From the NCBI GenBank assembly GCA_905182995.1, contig CAJJDP010000032.1, positions 309,221-373,220 of the forward strand: a stretch of DNA of 64,000 nucleotides, given 5' to 3'. Position 1 is the first letter of the stretch; the number at the start of each line of letters is the position of its first letter. Position numbers and translations under genes: made by a program. Of this stretch, positions 12,333 to 24,900 are shown one piece after another. The notes beneath the pieces are model-generated. The model did no database searches. It was not told where the DNA came from and saw nothing but the letters and a program-made list of their open reading frames with translations. This DNA comes from Paramecium octaurelia (Eukaryota; Ciliophora; Oligohymenophorea; Peniculida; Parameciidae).

Positions 12333-12891
12333 TCAATCACTTGATCGTGAATGAGAACTCGAGGAACTCTTTCTCCTTTTTTTCTTCGACTTTTTCTTTT
12401 CACTACTGGAGGAAGAGCTAGAAGATCGATGCTTTGGATGTTTTTTTTTCTTTTTTGAATGGCGCCTAATGTCACATTTTCTTATACCTGGAGTCAGAGT
12501 AGGAGCGTCGATTCAAACGACAATTGCGGGCACTAAAAAGAATGATGGGAATAAATACAAATGCCCCTATTTACCACATTGGTAACATGCACCATCTTTT
12601 TTCTTTGCTCGTGCTAACTCGACAATTAGATTTCTTCCATTGAAGTCTTGCATATTCATTAATCTAACTGCATCAGATGCGTCCTCAGGCTTGGCATAAG
12701 CCTGTACCCTAAATGCCAAACGGTCCATGTCTTACGATGAAACAAAATCGCCCTTTCCAAGAAAATTCTTGAATTTCGCCATGTCTAGCAAATGCGTTCT
12801 TGATTTCCATTTCAGATTCTTTAGCAGAGTATCCTGTCACATAAATTCGATTGGCCTCCTCTTTTTTATGCGATCCTGAATCTGATGACAT
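12333..12891 (-). CDS. SR-type splicing factor (RRM, CCHC knuckle, RS tail)
   Basis: About 158 residues, three introns (34, 26 and 22 nt); spliced length divides by three. The RRM shows RNP2 IYVTGY and RNP1-like KGRFCFI, then the helix ASDAVRLMNMQDFNGRNLIV. A zinc knuckle C-x2-C-x4-H-x4-C (CYQCGKQGHFARNC) and a C-terminal tail of S, R, K and H follow. This order is that of the SRSF7/9G8 class, which binds pre-mRNA and recruits spliceosome parts in the nucleus. The 34-nt intron inside the RRM is at the upper end of Paramecium lengths. The gene is divergent from the giant ubiquitin gene. Confidence 0.9.
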
Positions 12892-12917
12892 ATTTTTTAA
12901 ATTATTTAATTTAATGA

Positions 12918-15900
12918 ATGATGGTTAGATTAAAATACTCAAATAGAAGCATTTTATAATTATATACATAAGGTATAATTTAATAAATAGAATTCCTCTA
13001 ACTCAAAAAGAGTATTTCATTATATCTCTTCTATTCTATTGTATTTAAAGTGAAGGATATCAAGTATATCGAGGGTGGTTTTGAGTTCGTAATATAAAAT
13101 GATTTAGATAAAGAAGTGTTTTTCATTCTTGTACATTAATCTAAATACCTGTTCAGAATGTATCAGAGGTAATTATTTAATTTAATGTTCTTTTCACATT
13201 TAACACCACATACAGTGGCATCGCTTTAAGGCACAAGAATTTAGCAGCTCAATCCAGCAAAAGACTCCAGTGGTTTAGCAATAGCGAATGTATGCTTCAG
13301 CGAAGGCGTTCATTATTGGGAAATCGTATGCCCTTTTAATACGGATGGAGTGAAAGTAAGGCGTAGTCCTAATTGCAGATTGGCATATCCAAATAGTAAT
13401 CTCCAAGCGAAAACTTTGAGGGACACCTATTCGAATTTAAAACGACAACACAGAGAGTGGTGGGTGTGCTTCTCAATTTCAACGAGTAATCACTGTAATT
13501 CTACTTGAATGGCAATCTGAGCACTAACAAAGGCATACCAAAGGGCAGTCTGATATCATGTCCTTGGTACCCTTGTGTTAGATTATCGCAATTTGGCAAT
13601 TCGGTGTATTTGACAATGAAGTATGAGGATCGCAGTGTCGTAGAGCATTGCGAATAAGTTTACCTTGAGACCTAGCAAACGTAGCATTCGAATCCCTTCT
13701 TCATGATTAATAAGTATCCTTAATATGATATAGATAGAAATGAAATTCATCAATTGCAAGATCGATTAGTGTCAGTTCGAAATTGTCCTTTGGTTGGATA
13801 ACAGATTCCTAGGGCAGAGTTAGATGTACTAATAAAGATGAAGTTGGTGATCTGCAATTATCATGACCAGAACGAGATAGTATATTTAATTTTGAATGAA
13901 GAAACATCACAAAAACTTAAAAGGGTAAGACAATATTTAAAACATCATGTGAGAAAGTTGAAGGAGAAATTTGAGAGTAAACCATAGGAGAAGGAAAAAG
14001 ATTAATTGTTGCAGGAGATCACATAGATGTTGCCGAATAACGAGGAAATAGTGTAGGAAGAAAAAAAGGATGAATTTGAATACAAATATTCAATAGAGCA
14101 ATGCAGAATAGCTGATAGGATAATTGTTTAATTGATAGAATAATTTGAAGAGGTCCGAAGCATCGAATCTGCTAAGATGAGATTGTAAACATTTGCTGAT
14201 CATCCTGCTACAGAAAATCCATTTAAAGTTGTTGAATATGGAAAATACTTACAACCAGGTTCAGGAGTCAAATATGCATATTGTGATGATGAAATCAACA
14301 ACAATGGAACCAAGCATTCAAAACTAATATTGCGAAGTGAAATAGCTGCACAAGGCTAAATAATCCCATGCAAAAGTGATCGATATTTCTCATTGAGAAA
14401 CCAAGATAAAATAACCATATACAATGGAGAAGCAGAACTTTTTAAAGTCATTGAAGTAGATTTGAGACAATTGGGACCATATCAAAAAAATATCAAGAAA
14501 ATAGAAGGCCAATAAGAGGAAACACCCAGTCACATTTATAAAATATTGGAGAGCTATATTATTGGGGAAACTGAACAATTGCCATTATATGATTAAACAA
14601 TCCTTGAGAAGTTGATTAGAATGGGTTTTGAAGAATCAGATTGCAAAGAGGCACTCATACAAACAAATAACAATTTTGATAAAGCACTTGACATTGTAAG
14701 TAGAACCACTGGAGAATGGCAATGTAAATTCTGTACTTTGGTTAATAAAGAAACCAATCAAATTTGTGAGGCTTGCGATGGTCCAAGACCTGATGAGTCA
14801 TAGGAAGAAGAATTTATTATCAAATAACCATAACAAATTTAATAGGATTTAGTGGAAGTGGATTAGAAGGAAGAGATTCATTAGGATATTAAGGATAAAA
14901 TTACTGAAAGTACTGTTAATTATGTATCAGTTATTCATTGGGATAGTAATAATGCTACATTTCCAATTTTAGTAGCAAGTGTTCATAATAAAAATGTATT
15001 CTCTATTAAATTCATATCATATTCATAAAATTATTTGGATCAATTTTTTATTAATGAGGATGGTTATTATTGTGTATTAACAAATTGTTGGAGCAAAGAC
15101 AAGGATTACTCATTATTATTACAATCTGAAACTAGTAGATAAATTGTTGAAACTCTGGCTCCTTTGTATAGCAAACATTCTTAGAAATTAGAGATGAATC
15201 TAGTTGATCATAAGGCAATTCAATTAGAATATGAGATTAAAGCTATTGACAGTGCTATTTGGAATAATAGACTCTATGTTTTTTTGATGGGTGACTAAGC
15301 ATTAGGCATTTATGAAATCACTTAAAACTCTTAAATTGAACTTTAGAAATAGATCTTCATCGGATCTGATTACAATCTACTCATTTCCAAAACCAAATGT
15401 CTAATTTATAGTCAGTAAAAAAATTTGATTATCAATTCTCAATTAAATGTCTCTGAAATATAAGAACCAATTTCAAAAGCTTACATTAGAGATAATATCA
15501 TTTGCTATGAAAGCAACACTCAACACAAATAAATTGAAGACAACTCTGAAATCTTAGAGAATAATGTCATTAAAAGTGAAGAAGTGTAGATCTTCTAAAC
15601 TGTTACTGATGATGTTCACAGTTAGAAATTCTAAATTGATGAAAATTACACTCACATCCACGTCAAAGCTGTTTTTGAAGGACCCATTGAAGAACCCAAA
15701 TAAATTCCATTAATGAACAGTCCATTAACAGTGAGTGATCCTTAAAAATTACCTTTGACTGTCCATTCATTTAAAGGTGCCTCCTTTAATGATTAAACAT
15801 TTGTTACTTAAATGCTCTTTGATAGTAATAAACCCTTCTCTAGCAATTATCCAAATACTTCATTTATATTCCGAAGTTAATTTGATGAAGTTATGCTTGT

Positions 15901-18900
15901 GGATCATGTCAGAATTAAAAGTGAGATCACCAATGTTTTCAGAGGATTCCCTATTGGAGCTGGATTGATCTTTTGTTCAAAAGAAGAACATGAGTTGAAT
16001 GACACCTCAGAATTTGATTATTTTGATAAGCAACAATATGAAAAATGGAAATCAACTCATTAAAGTCTCTTTGCAAATGAACCAGTAGGGTACTTTGAAT
16101 TTGAAGCTGATTCAAAGGAGACTCTATGCAAATTAGAAGTTATACGACCATGCAAATATATTATGCTTAAACCAACTAACTTTAGAAAAACACCACATGA
16201 TCATACAGCACATATTTAAACCAACTCCATTGAAATCAAAGGCTTTGCTGCTTATGGAATAGAAATTCCCAAGAGTTAAATTGACAATTCAACTTTTGGC
16301 ACTATCTCAGATTGCTAATTATTAACCTAACTTAGAAAACGAATTGATCTACCTGATAAATTGCTTGTTTAATGTAAATATTAAGGAATGAATGGATGCC
16401 CAAGCAATGGCGTTATTGAATTTGACACTGTATTTTAAGGAGAATTTATTATTAAACCATATGAAGACTAACAATATAAATTATTAAAGGTGACAGTGAC
16501 AGGGAAGAAATATAATTGTTTATATATAAATCAATTAGATAACCTAATAGAAGAGGTATATCAGAACAAACCAGGGGCTTTGAGTGTTCTTAATTTATTC
16601 ATGAAAAAAGAATCCAAAAAAGTATTAGAGACTATTAATTTATCTAAATTCATCCTTGGAAATGTATTGTCTTAGAATGTAACTGAATAAGTTACAGAAT
16701 TCTTCAGATAACTATAATAACACGATGAATTCCATGACATTTTATTATAAGTGGCACAAGAGATATTAAATAAGATTGAAAAAGTAGTTTTGACAGAAAC
16801 TGGTTTAGAATACTTTTTAGGATTATTAACTTACACAGCCAAGTTTAAAACACAAGAAATCACAGATCTGGCTATTAAATCATTATTAGTTGCTTTACAA
16901 AAGTTGAAAACAATTGAACACAAAGATATGTTCTTATTTTCAACCAAATATGGAGGTCCTTAAGGATAAGTCCAAATCTAAGAAATCGATGAAAACTAGG
17001 TCGAGTAGAATGGCAATTAGAAAACATTGATATGCTAAAAGGACCCTCTGTCTTAGATTCTAATTATGCAACTCTCAAATAAGTAATAGATTAGGAGATT
17101 TGAAGTCAATCTTCTTGGAGAATTTGAAATTGAGAAATTGTCCTTGAGATTCCAATAGACATCCAACTCAGTCAAATTTAGAGTACAAGTTTGGGTTGAC
17201 AATTTAGTATTGGATTAAGTTTATGATGAATGGACCTTTGTGTAATTCACTGATTACGTTCATAAGAGTGCTAATTATAACAATTACAATTGTTTACACA
17301 TTGGACTCAATAGAGTTAAGGCTCGTAAGTTATTAGTGCAATTAACTTTGGGAAGTGACAATTATTACTCTAAATAATCAGTTTAGTTATAGATCCCATA
17401 GAACTACTTAACCATCATTCCAGAATTCTATGGTTCTCTTTTGAATGCTGAATTAAGTCCATTAGAAATTACTGAAGATTTCAGATATAAGAATACCTTA
17501 TCATTAGGTGAATCTCTTTACTATGTCTATTAATCAGAAAAATCTATACTCATGGACTCATACAATGTTTATAAAAAGACTGATTTGACTGATCATTACA
17601 TTGTGATGTCAACTAAATCATTGAGAAGAAATGCTGATTATTTAGAACAAGCAATATACAAATTGCAATCAGAAATGCAATTAAAAGAAAAATGCAACTT
17701 GCAAACAAATCACCTTTAAAATCTCATTGAATAAACTCAATTAGAATTTTTGAAAGTAGCACCCCCTAGAAATTACGAAAACAATTCCAATTTCTTAACA
17801 GTATTCTCATCACTCCTATTGAGAATGCTTATTGCTATTTCTGGCACAGTACCTGATGCATTAGAATTCATCCAGCTTATCATATCACTTGGTGATATTA
17901 AAGGAATCACTGATTTGGCTTTATAATTCATTCAAAAGAAAGTCAAAATCTAAATCCATGAGGAATAATGGAACTAATTGATTATAGAATAATTTACAAG
18001 TCAAAATGCTCTAAAGAAAAAGTTATTGCATTAATTGCCAATCCCAATATTGGAATCACTGTAGAAATTAATTGAATTAAAGGATGATGTTCTTTATGAT
18101 GCATTAGTAACACAACTATAGAGAATTCCACAGTAAAAATATACTGAAGATGGAAATCCAGATAATGAAAAGATTTTAACTTTGATACTTGAATTTCTTA
18201 TCAATGATAATAAATTTAGATTTAAGTTATTGTAAAATGCATTGCCAAAATGTACTGCTCTATAAATTAAGAATTCATTAAATGAAAAAATCTTAACAAA
18301 TATATTTTCAAGAGGAATAGCATAGCCAGAGAAATTCAAGTTTCTGTTGGAGATGCTCTTATAACCAAGACAATTGGAAAGTAGATACACAGATTGGGCA
18401 GCTACACTATAGTTTAGTGATCAAATAAATAAGATTTTATAAATTGAGAAGGATAGTTTGATCTATATATCCAAATACATAATATACTTCTGTTAAATCT
18501 ACATAAAAGAAAACGTAGAAAAATTAAGCATTGATAATTTGTTATTGTTATTTGATTTTCTGACGAAGAGTGTAAAGAAGGTAAATAAATTGAAAACTAG
18601 AGGAACCAATAAACAGTTGACAGATTTTGAAGACTTTTTGCAAAGATAACACATTTTAATATGTTATCCAGACACAATAAATAGACTGATCCAATTATTG
18701 GAGAAATCAGAGAATTACCTAGCTTGGAATAAGGTATTAAAAGTGATATTGATGATAACACCTCAATTGCAGAATGAATTAAAGATTTATCACAGGGTTA
18801 TCCAATCATATTTAGGATGCAAATAGAAGCTATTGATGAATGAGTTACTCTAATTCACTCTTAATTTGGCATAATAATAAGTACAATAAAACCAGACATG

Positions 18901-21900
18901 TTCACAAATTATTGATGCCTTATTGCCACATCTGGGATTGAATGAAATAAATCATATTTTCATAGTGTTTTCCTAGGATGTATAACATATCTACTTGAAT
19001 AATGTTAACATTCTACTCAAATACATAGGCATGTATCTACCATATTTAGGAGGAAAGGATGGCATCATGAATGCCGACAGTCAAGCGATTCAATAACTAG
19101 AGCTCTGCTAATCAATGATCTAATTACTACTGCAGAGTGAATAAACCTTACCATAACTAAATGAGAGTCCAGACTTGAATCATTTATTCGAATGGTTTTG
19201 TTTGAATTGTTATTCTGGAAAATAGATACATTCTTATGCTGGCTAATTGCTCGAGTGGATGAGCGAATCATTAGATTCACTTTTTGAATTGTTGCCATGC
19301 AAATAATACATCTTAAAACAACTATTCAAATAGCAGTACTACATCGATGATGTGATAACTAAACAGTATGAAAATAATTAGATCACTTCATATACTGCAT
19401 TCACATACACAACTCAGATTTTGGAAGTGATTCAATAACAATTTGATAAGTATTTAATTTCAGATGATGTTGCATAACAATTCTAATCAGACATCTATCA
19501 TTACCTAATAAATAAGATCATAAAGGAGAAATAAGTTACATAAGTCTAATTTTAAGAAGAGGAATTTGGCAATAAAATGAAAGTTTTCAATTTACCAGGG
19601 CAAAATGTCTCTAATTAAGATTGGCCATTGCACAAGAAAGGAGCAAAGAGTAGATTAGCTCTTATAACACTACCCTAGGGAATGAGAAGTGAATATCAAA
19701 TGGTATTCTAATTTGATAATGAAATTGAAATCAAAAATATTAGATTGGGCATTTAAACATTTACTGCAGATTTTACAGATAAATAATTGGGTACTCCAAG
19801 CAGTATCTTGCTAGAAGTAGGTAAATCACTCGAAGAATTATACCCAATTGCTGAAATGCAATTAGTAAATGACGAACATTATTCACAATATTAAGTCAAA
19901 GTCTTTTGCTATAATTCTCAGGTTATGAACAAGCAACAATTACCTTCTGGACAATCTGTTAAATTCATAAGTTTCAGAATGAGATAACAATATGTGGAAT
20001 AATTGGACTCTACTCGAACTATGAAAAAGCTGTGTTTGGGCATCAGTTTTATTTCTGTTATTGGATACAGTGCAAATCGCTAAAAAGTTGATTTCATTTA
20101 TACATTATAAGAGAAGACTGCAATCGAGATTCTATCTAAATTCTGTAAGCCCAATTATCAGAAAACATTACAATAGTTAGCCAACGATTCCATAGTACTC
20201 GAATAACTCTAAAATAATATTGAGAAATTCATGGATGCTCTTAATTCTTATTCATTCTAATTAAGTCCTTTGATTTTGGCAATTGCTAAATATAATCATC
20301 AGGTTGGAGATTGGCTAGTATTGAAGTTGATGGAATACCCTGAATAATCACATAGTAAATTACTCAGTTAAATTATATTGGAAGGAGAACATGTACATGA
20401 AAGATTCCTGAAATTACACAACCATCTATTTGAAAAACTCTTGGCTCTCCAAATTAACAATCATTAATAATAAGATCTATTGTGGTATGAAAAATTAGCT
20501 CAACATTTCATTGAATCTTATTGCAATGTTCTTTTATTACAAAATAGCAAATTGAAATAAAGAGAATTATCTTTAAATATTAGTAAAAATGACATAATAC
20601 ATTTAATTGAATTGTTTTAATTGATGCATAACAAACACGCTCGACATTTGCTTATCAAACTAATAGTCACAATCACTTATCTCCCACATCCGTATTAATA
20701 GATTGAAGAAGTTGATTAGATTCTGTAGTTCACTTTGGATAAGAGTAGAACCTAACCATACTTCCTTGAAATTCTTGGACCCTTGTCTTTGGGTAGTAGA
20801 GTAAGTATTGAATGGATTGTAAATCAATTGGATTCAATATTTGGTAAATTTGAATTGAACTATGTTATCCCATTCTTTTACACTCTATCGACGAATAAAA
20901 TGATTGCTGATCATCTACTTAAATATCTTCTCCCTCTTTATAATTTGTTAATAGAAGAACCGACAAGCAAGACAATCTTGAAATAATTGGAGGATAAAAC
21001 AATTGAAGTAGTAGCTAAATTCATTAGTTATATGGTATAGAAGTATCATGCAAAGTTCATCATTGAAGCTTTGATTCGAGATATAGGCAGATTGGAAGGA
21101 AATAAAGATATGAAGTTTGTGAGATCCTTGTTGGTTCCTATTTTGAATAGTGAAGATTATGTGTTTTTGAAGATTCAATTTGAACATCAAGGCAAGTATA
21201 TCTTGGACCCAAAGTTGATTGCTTAAAAATAGGCTGATAATACCTAAAAATAAGACGAAGTAGTATTTGAATCACAATTACTTACAATAAAATAAAAAGA
21301 TTAATTATTTCCACATTTAACTGAAACTTATTGGAATAAAGTGGCTTATTAGAAAAATGATGGAGATTCTGATATTTTACCACATTTAGAAGATAAATTC
21401 TTTAATTCTACTCCGTAAATAATGGTTATCAACTATAAAATCAATAATACAGACAAAACTATTATTTTATATCACAATGTGAAATGCATAAAATCAGACA
21501 AATTAGATTTAACATACACTTGGAATCAAGGAAAATTGAAAGTATTCTATTACAATGAAAATAACTTAATTGTCAATGAGGAGATCGACCTGAATGCCTT
21601 TATTGAAATATATGATGAGTAAGGCACCTTAACCTTCTAAAATAATGATAAGGCGTTCTTAGAATTAGAATACGTGGCAGGAGAATCCTCCAGGATCAAT
21701 TTAACATCATTAAATCTAAAAGATCAGGGAACAATAGACAACTTAAAAATTGAATATTATGTCTCTGGAGTTAGACCTTAAAAATAAAAGAAAGCCTTAC
21801 CATAAATTAATATCCCACAAGAGACTATCAGTTTAATATTCCCTAATTATGAGACTAATCAATCATTGTAATATTATAGTGCTGTTCCAGTTTACTAATT

Positions 21901-24900
21901 GCCAAGCTAACTAAAACTAAGTGAATTGAAATAGTTGATTGTTTTCAACAAGTATGGATTAAAATAAGAATGCAATATATTTGAAAAATAGACCAAATTG
22001 AGTGAGTTACCTACAAATCAATTAAATATTATTGAATTAGAAGTCAATGCTAGAGACTTCATTGATAACATCCAACCCAAGACATCATCATTCACATATC
22101 CATAGCAACTAACCATATTCCCCTTGTTTGAAGAAATGAATGGTGTAAACGCTATGTTATCAGTAATTAGAGAAGGAATTGGATTATGGAAGAATTAATA
22201 GAGAGCAAATGCTTGGCTATAATTCTTGAATGAATTGCAATCATTTTGTTAATTGCCCAATTTTTTCAATTTGTTTATGAAGAATCAATTATGCGTAAAT
22301 CTGTTGTTTGATTTAATTGCCGGACCCCCAGACTCAAACAATAAGAAATTAGAAGAGGAGGAATAAAATGCTGTTAAATTCATCTACACTACATTGGTTA
22401 ATGTATTCAGTGCTAGTAGTGGACCAGAAGTAAGAATAAAGGCTTTGGAATAGAATTTAATTAAACAAATCTTAGATCGAATAGCTTTGGTTAGTAAGGA
22501 GACAAAGAGAGTATTTAGATAAGTGCCTGAAGAAAATGTGGTATAAGAATCACCTTAGAAAAATAATTCATTGCAGAAATCAACAAAATAGAAGAGAGGA
22601 GTGGGATATGCAAGTGATAATACTGGGTAAAATTAGAAATGGAATACCATCGAATATGTGGAGAAGAAAACACTAAAATCATAACAATTGATTGGATTGT
22701 TGGGTATAGTGGAATCATTCTTTGATTTCTAACATTGGCATCCAAGTGAAGAACTATTACATAAATTAAAGAATACATTATTTGAAAGTGCATTATTGCC
22801 TTTGCTAGAGAGTGCATTCAGAAGTGGCTCACTTTTGGAAATATCAAAGGAATTCGATTTGTATTCTAAGTATCTGAAGATAGTTTAATCCATGTCTCAT
22901 CATAAAGTATTGGCAAGTGTTTTCTTGAAGATACCAGAATAATATTATCCTCCTTAAACATAATCATTATTTGAATTGTTAAGTGCTTTGGCAGACACAT
23001 CCAGAATTTTTATGAATTGCATATAAAATAATAGAAAGAAGAATGAAGAAGAAGAACACTCATTTGAGATTGCCAAAATGATTATAGACACTCATAAAAG
23101 GATGGAAAATTGCATAAATAAGATGAATGATAGTGGTAGTAGTAGCAATGAAGAGGATGAAACTGAATAACTCAAGAAATAGAAAGAATTAGCAAATGAA
23201 TTGATCGCATAGATTCTGTCCAAATAATTACCGGAAGCATACAGAACATTATTGTCAGATTTGAGATTCAGTTACATTGATATGAAAGTTGGTGGCAGGT
23301 ATAAACATCATTACTCAGGAAACATTTCAACCTAAATAAATCAAGATAAGATTGTAAGATTAGCCTAAGAATTTGCAGACATGTCAACATCCTTACCAAT
23401 TGAACACACTAATGCCATATTTGTCAGAGCTGATAAAGAACGTGTAGATGTAATGAAAGCACTAGTTATGGGTGCAAAAGGTACTCCTTATGCACATGGA
23501 GCATTTCTATTTGATATTTATGCTGATGATTCATATCCGAATGCTCCCCCTAAAATGAATTTATCTACTACAGGAAATGGAAAAGTCAGATTCAATCCTA
23601 ATTTGTATAGTTGTGGAAAAGTATGTTTGTCACTCTTAGGTACATGGAGAGGAAATGCTTCTGAAAATTGGGATCCTAAAATCTCTACTCTCCTTTAAGT
23701 TTTAGTATCCACTCAAGCTATTATCATGAGTGAAGAGGTGTATTTCAATGAACCAGGCTTTGAATAGGAAGCAAACACAGAGGAAGGTGAAAAGAAAAAT
23801 GAGGGATATTCTAATATTGTAAGATATTGCAACATCAAATATGCTATGATAGACTAAATTAGAGATCCACCAAAAGGATTTGAAACTATTATTAGGAGAC
23901 ATTTCTATCTTAAAAAACAGGAGATCTTGGAGGAATGCAATAAGTGGGTTGAACTCGCAGATACAAAAGAAGCTGTTTATACTGGATTACTCAATGATCA
24001 TAATTCCAGTTGGTGCAGTGAATTCAAAAAGAGCAAGAAAGCATATCATAAGAAGTTGTCAGAAGCCGTTAAAGAATTAGAGGAAGAATTGAATAAGATT
24101 TAACCACCATCTGCTGCTGATTTAGAAGGATCCAGAGTTTTAAGGACTCATGTCAAGAAATAACCTAAAGTTAAAAATGTAAAAGAAGGAATGGCCAATC
24201 TGGATGAAGTAGATGTTACATACACAAAGATTCAATAGAAGGAATTCGAAGCAAATGATGAAAATGTCTTAGATAGATGGAGTAGGTACATTGGTGCTAT
24301 GGGTATGGATGCAGTCAAGAAATAGGCAAATAGTTGTGTTTTGGTATCTGGTATTGGAGCTTTGGGTATTGAAGTAGCCAAAAACATAGTATTATCTGGA
24401 GTCAAAATGTTAACAATTCATGATCAAGAGAAATGCACTTAATTTGATCTTAATGGGCAGTTCTTCATCGAAGAAAAAGATATTGGCAAGAACAGAGCTG
24501 AAGTAAGTTGGGAGAAATTGCAATAGCTCAATTCATATGTCAGAGTAAATTATGAAACTTCAGAACTCCTTAACATCGATCTCACTAAATACAACATTGT
24601 AGTAGTCTGTGCTACATATCCAAATGATGTTTTATTCAAATTATCTGCTTTATGTCGTTAACATAAGGTGAAATTGATCATAAGTTCAGTTGATGGAGTC
24701 TTCGGAAGAGTATTCAATGATTTTGGATAGTCTTTCATTGTTGAAGATAAGAATGGAGAACAAACCGTTGATTATATTGTTAAATCTGTCACTGATAAAG
24801 GGGATAATAAGTTGCACTTTGAAATCACAGGTAAACATGAATTTTAGGATAATGATGTCGTAATGATTGATAATATAGAAGGAATGGTAGACGCAAATGG

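Noticed and set aside
12914-13160. A separate small gene before the SPRY domain
   Set aside because: The region is in frame with the SPRY exon and reads [18 protein letters not shown], so it is more likely the N-terminus of the giant protein, although the start codon stays uncertain.
23700-24260. E2 and E1 as two adjacent genes
   Set aside because: No TGA, no spacer and no phase change between them; the linker reads as coding.
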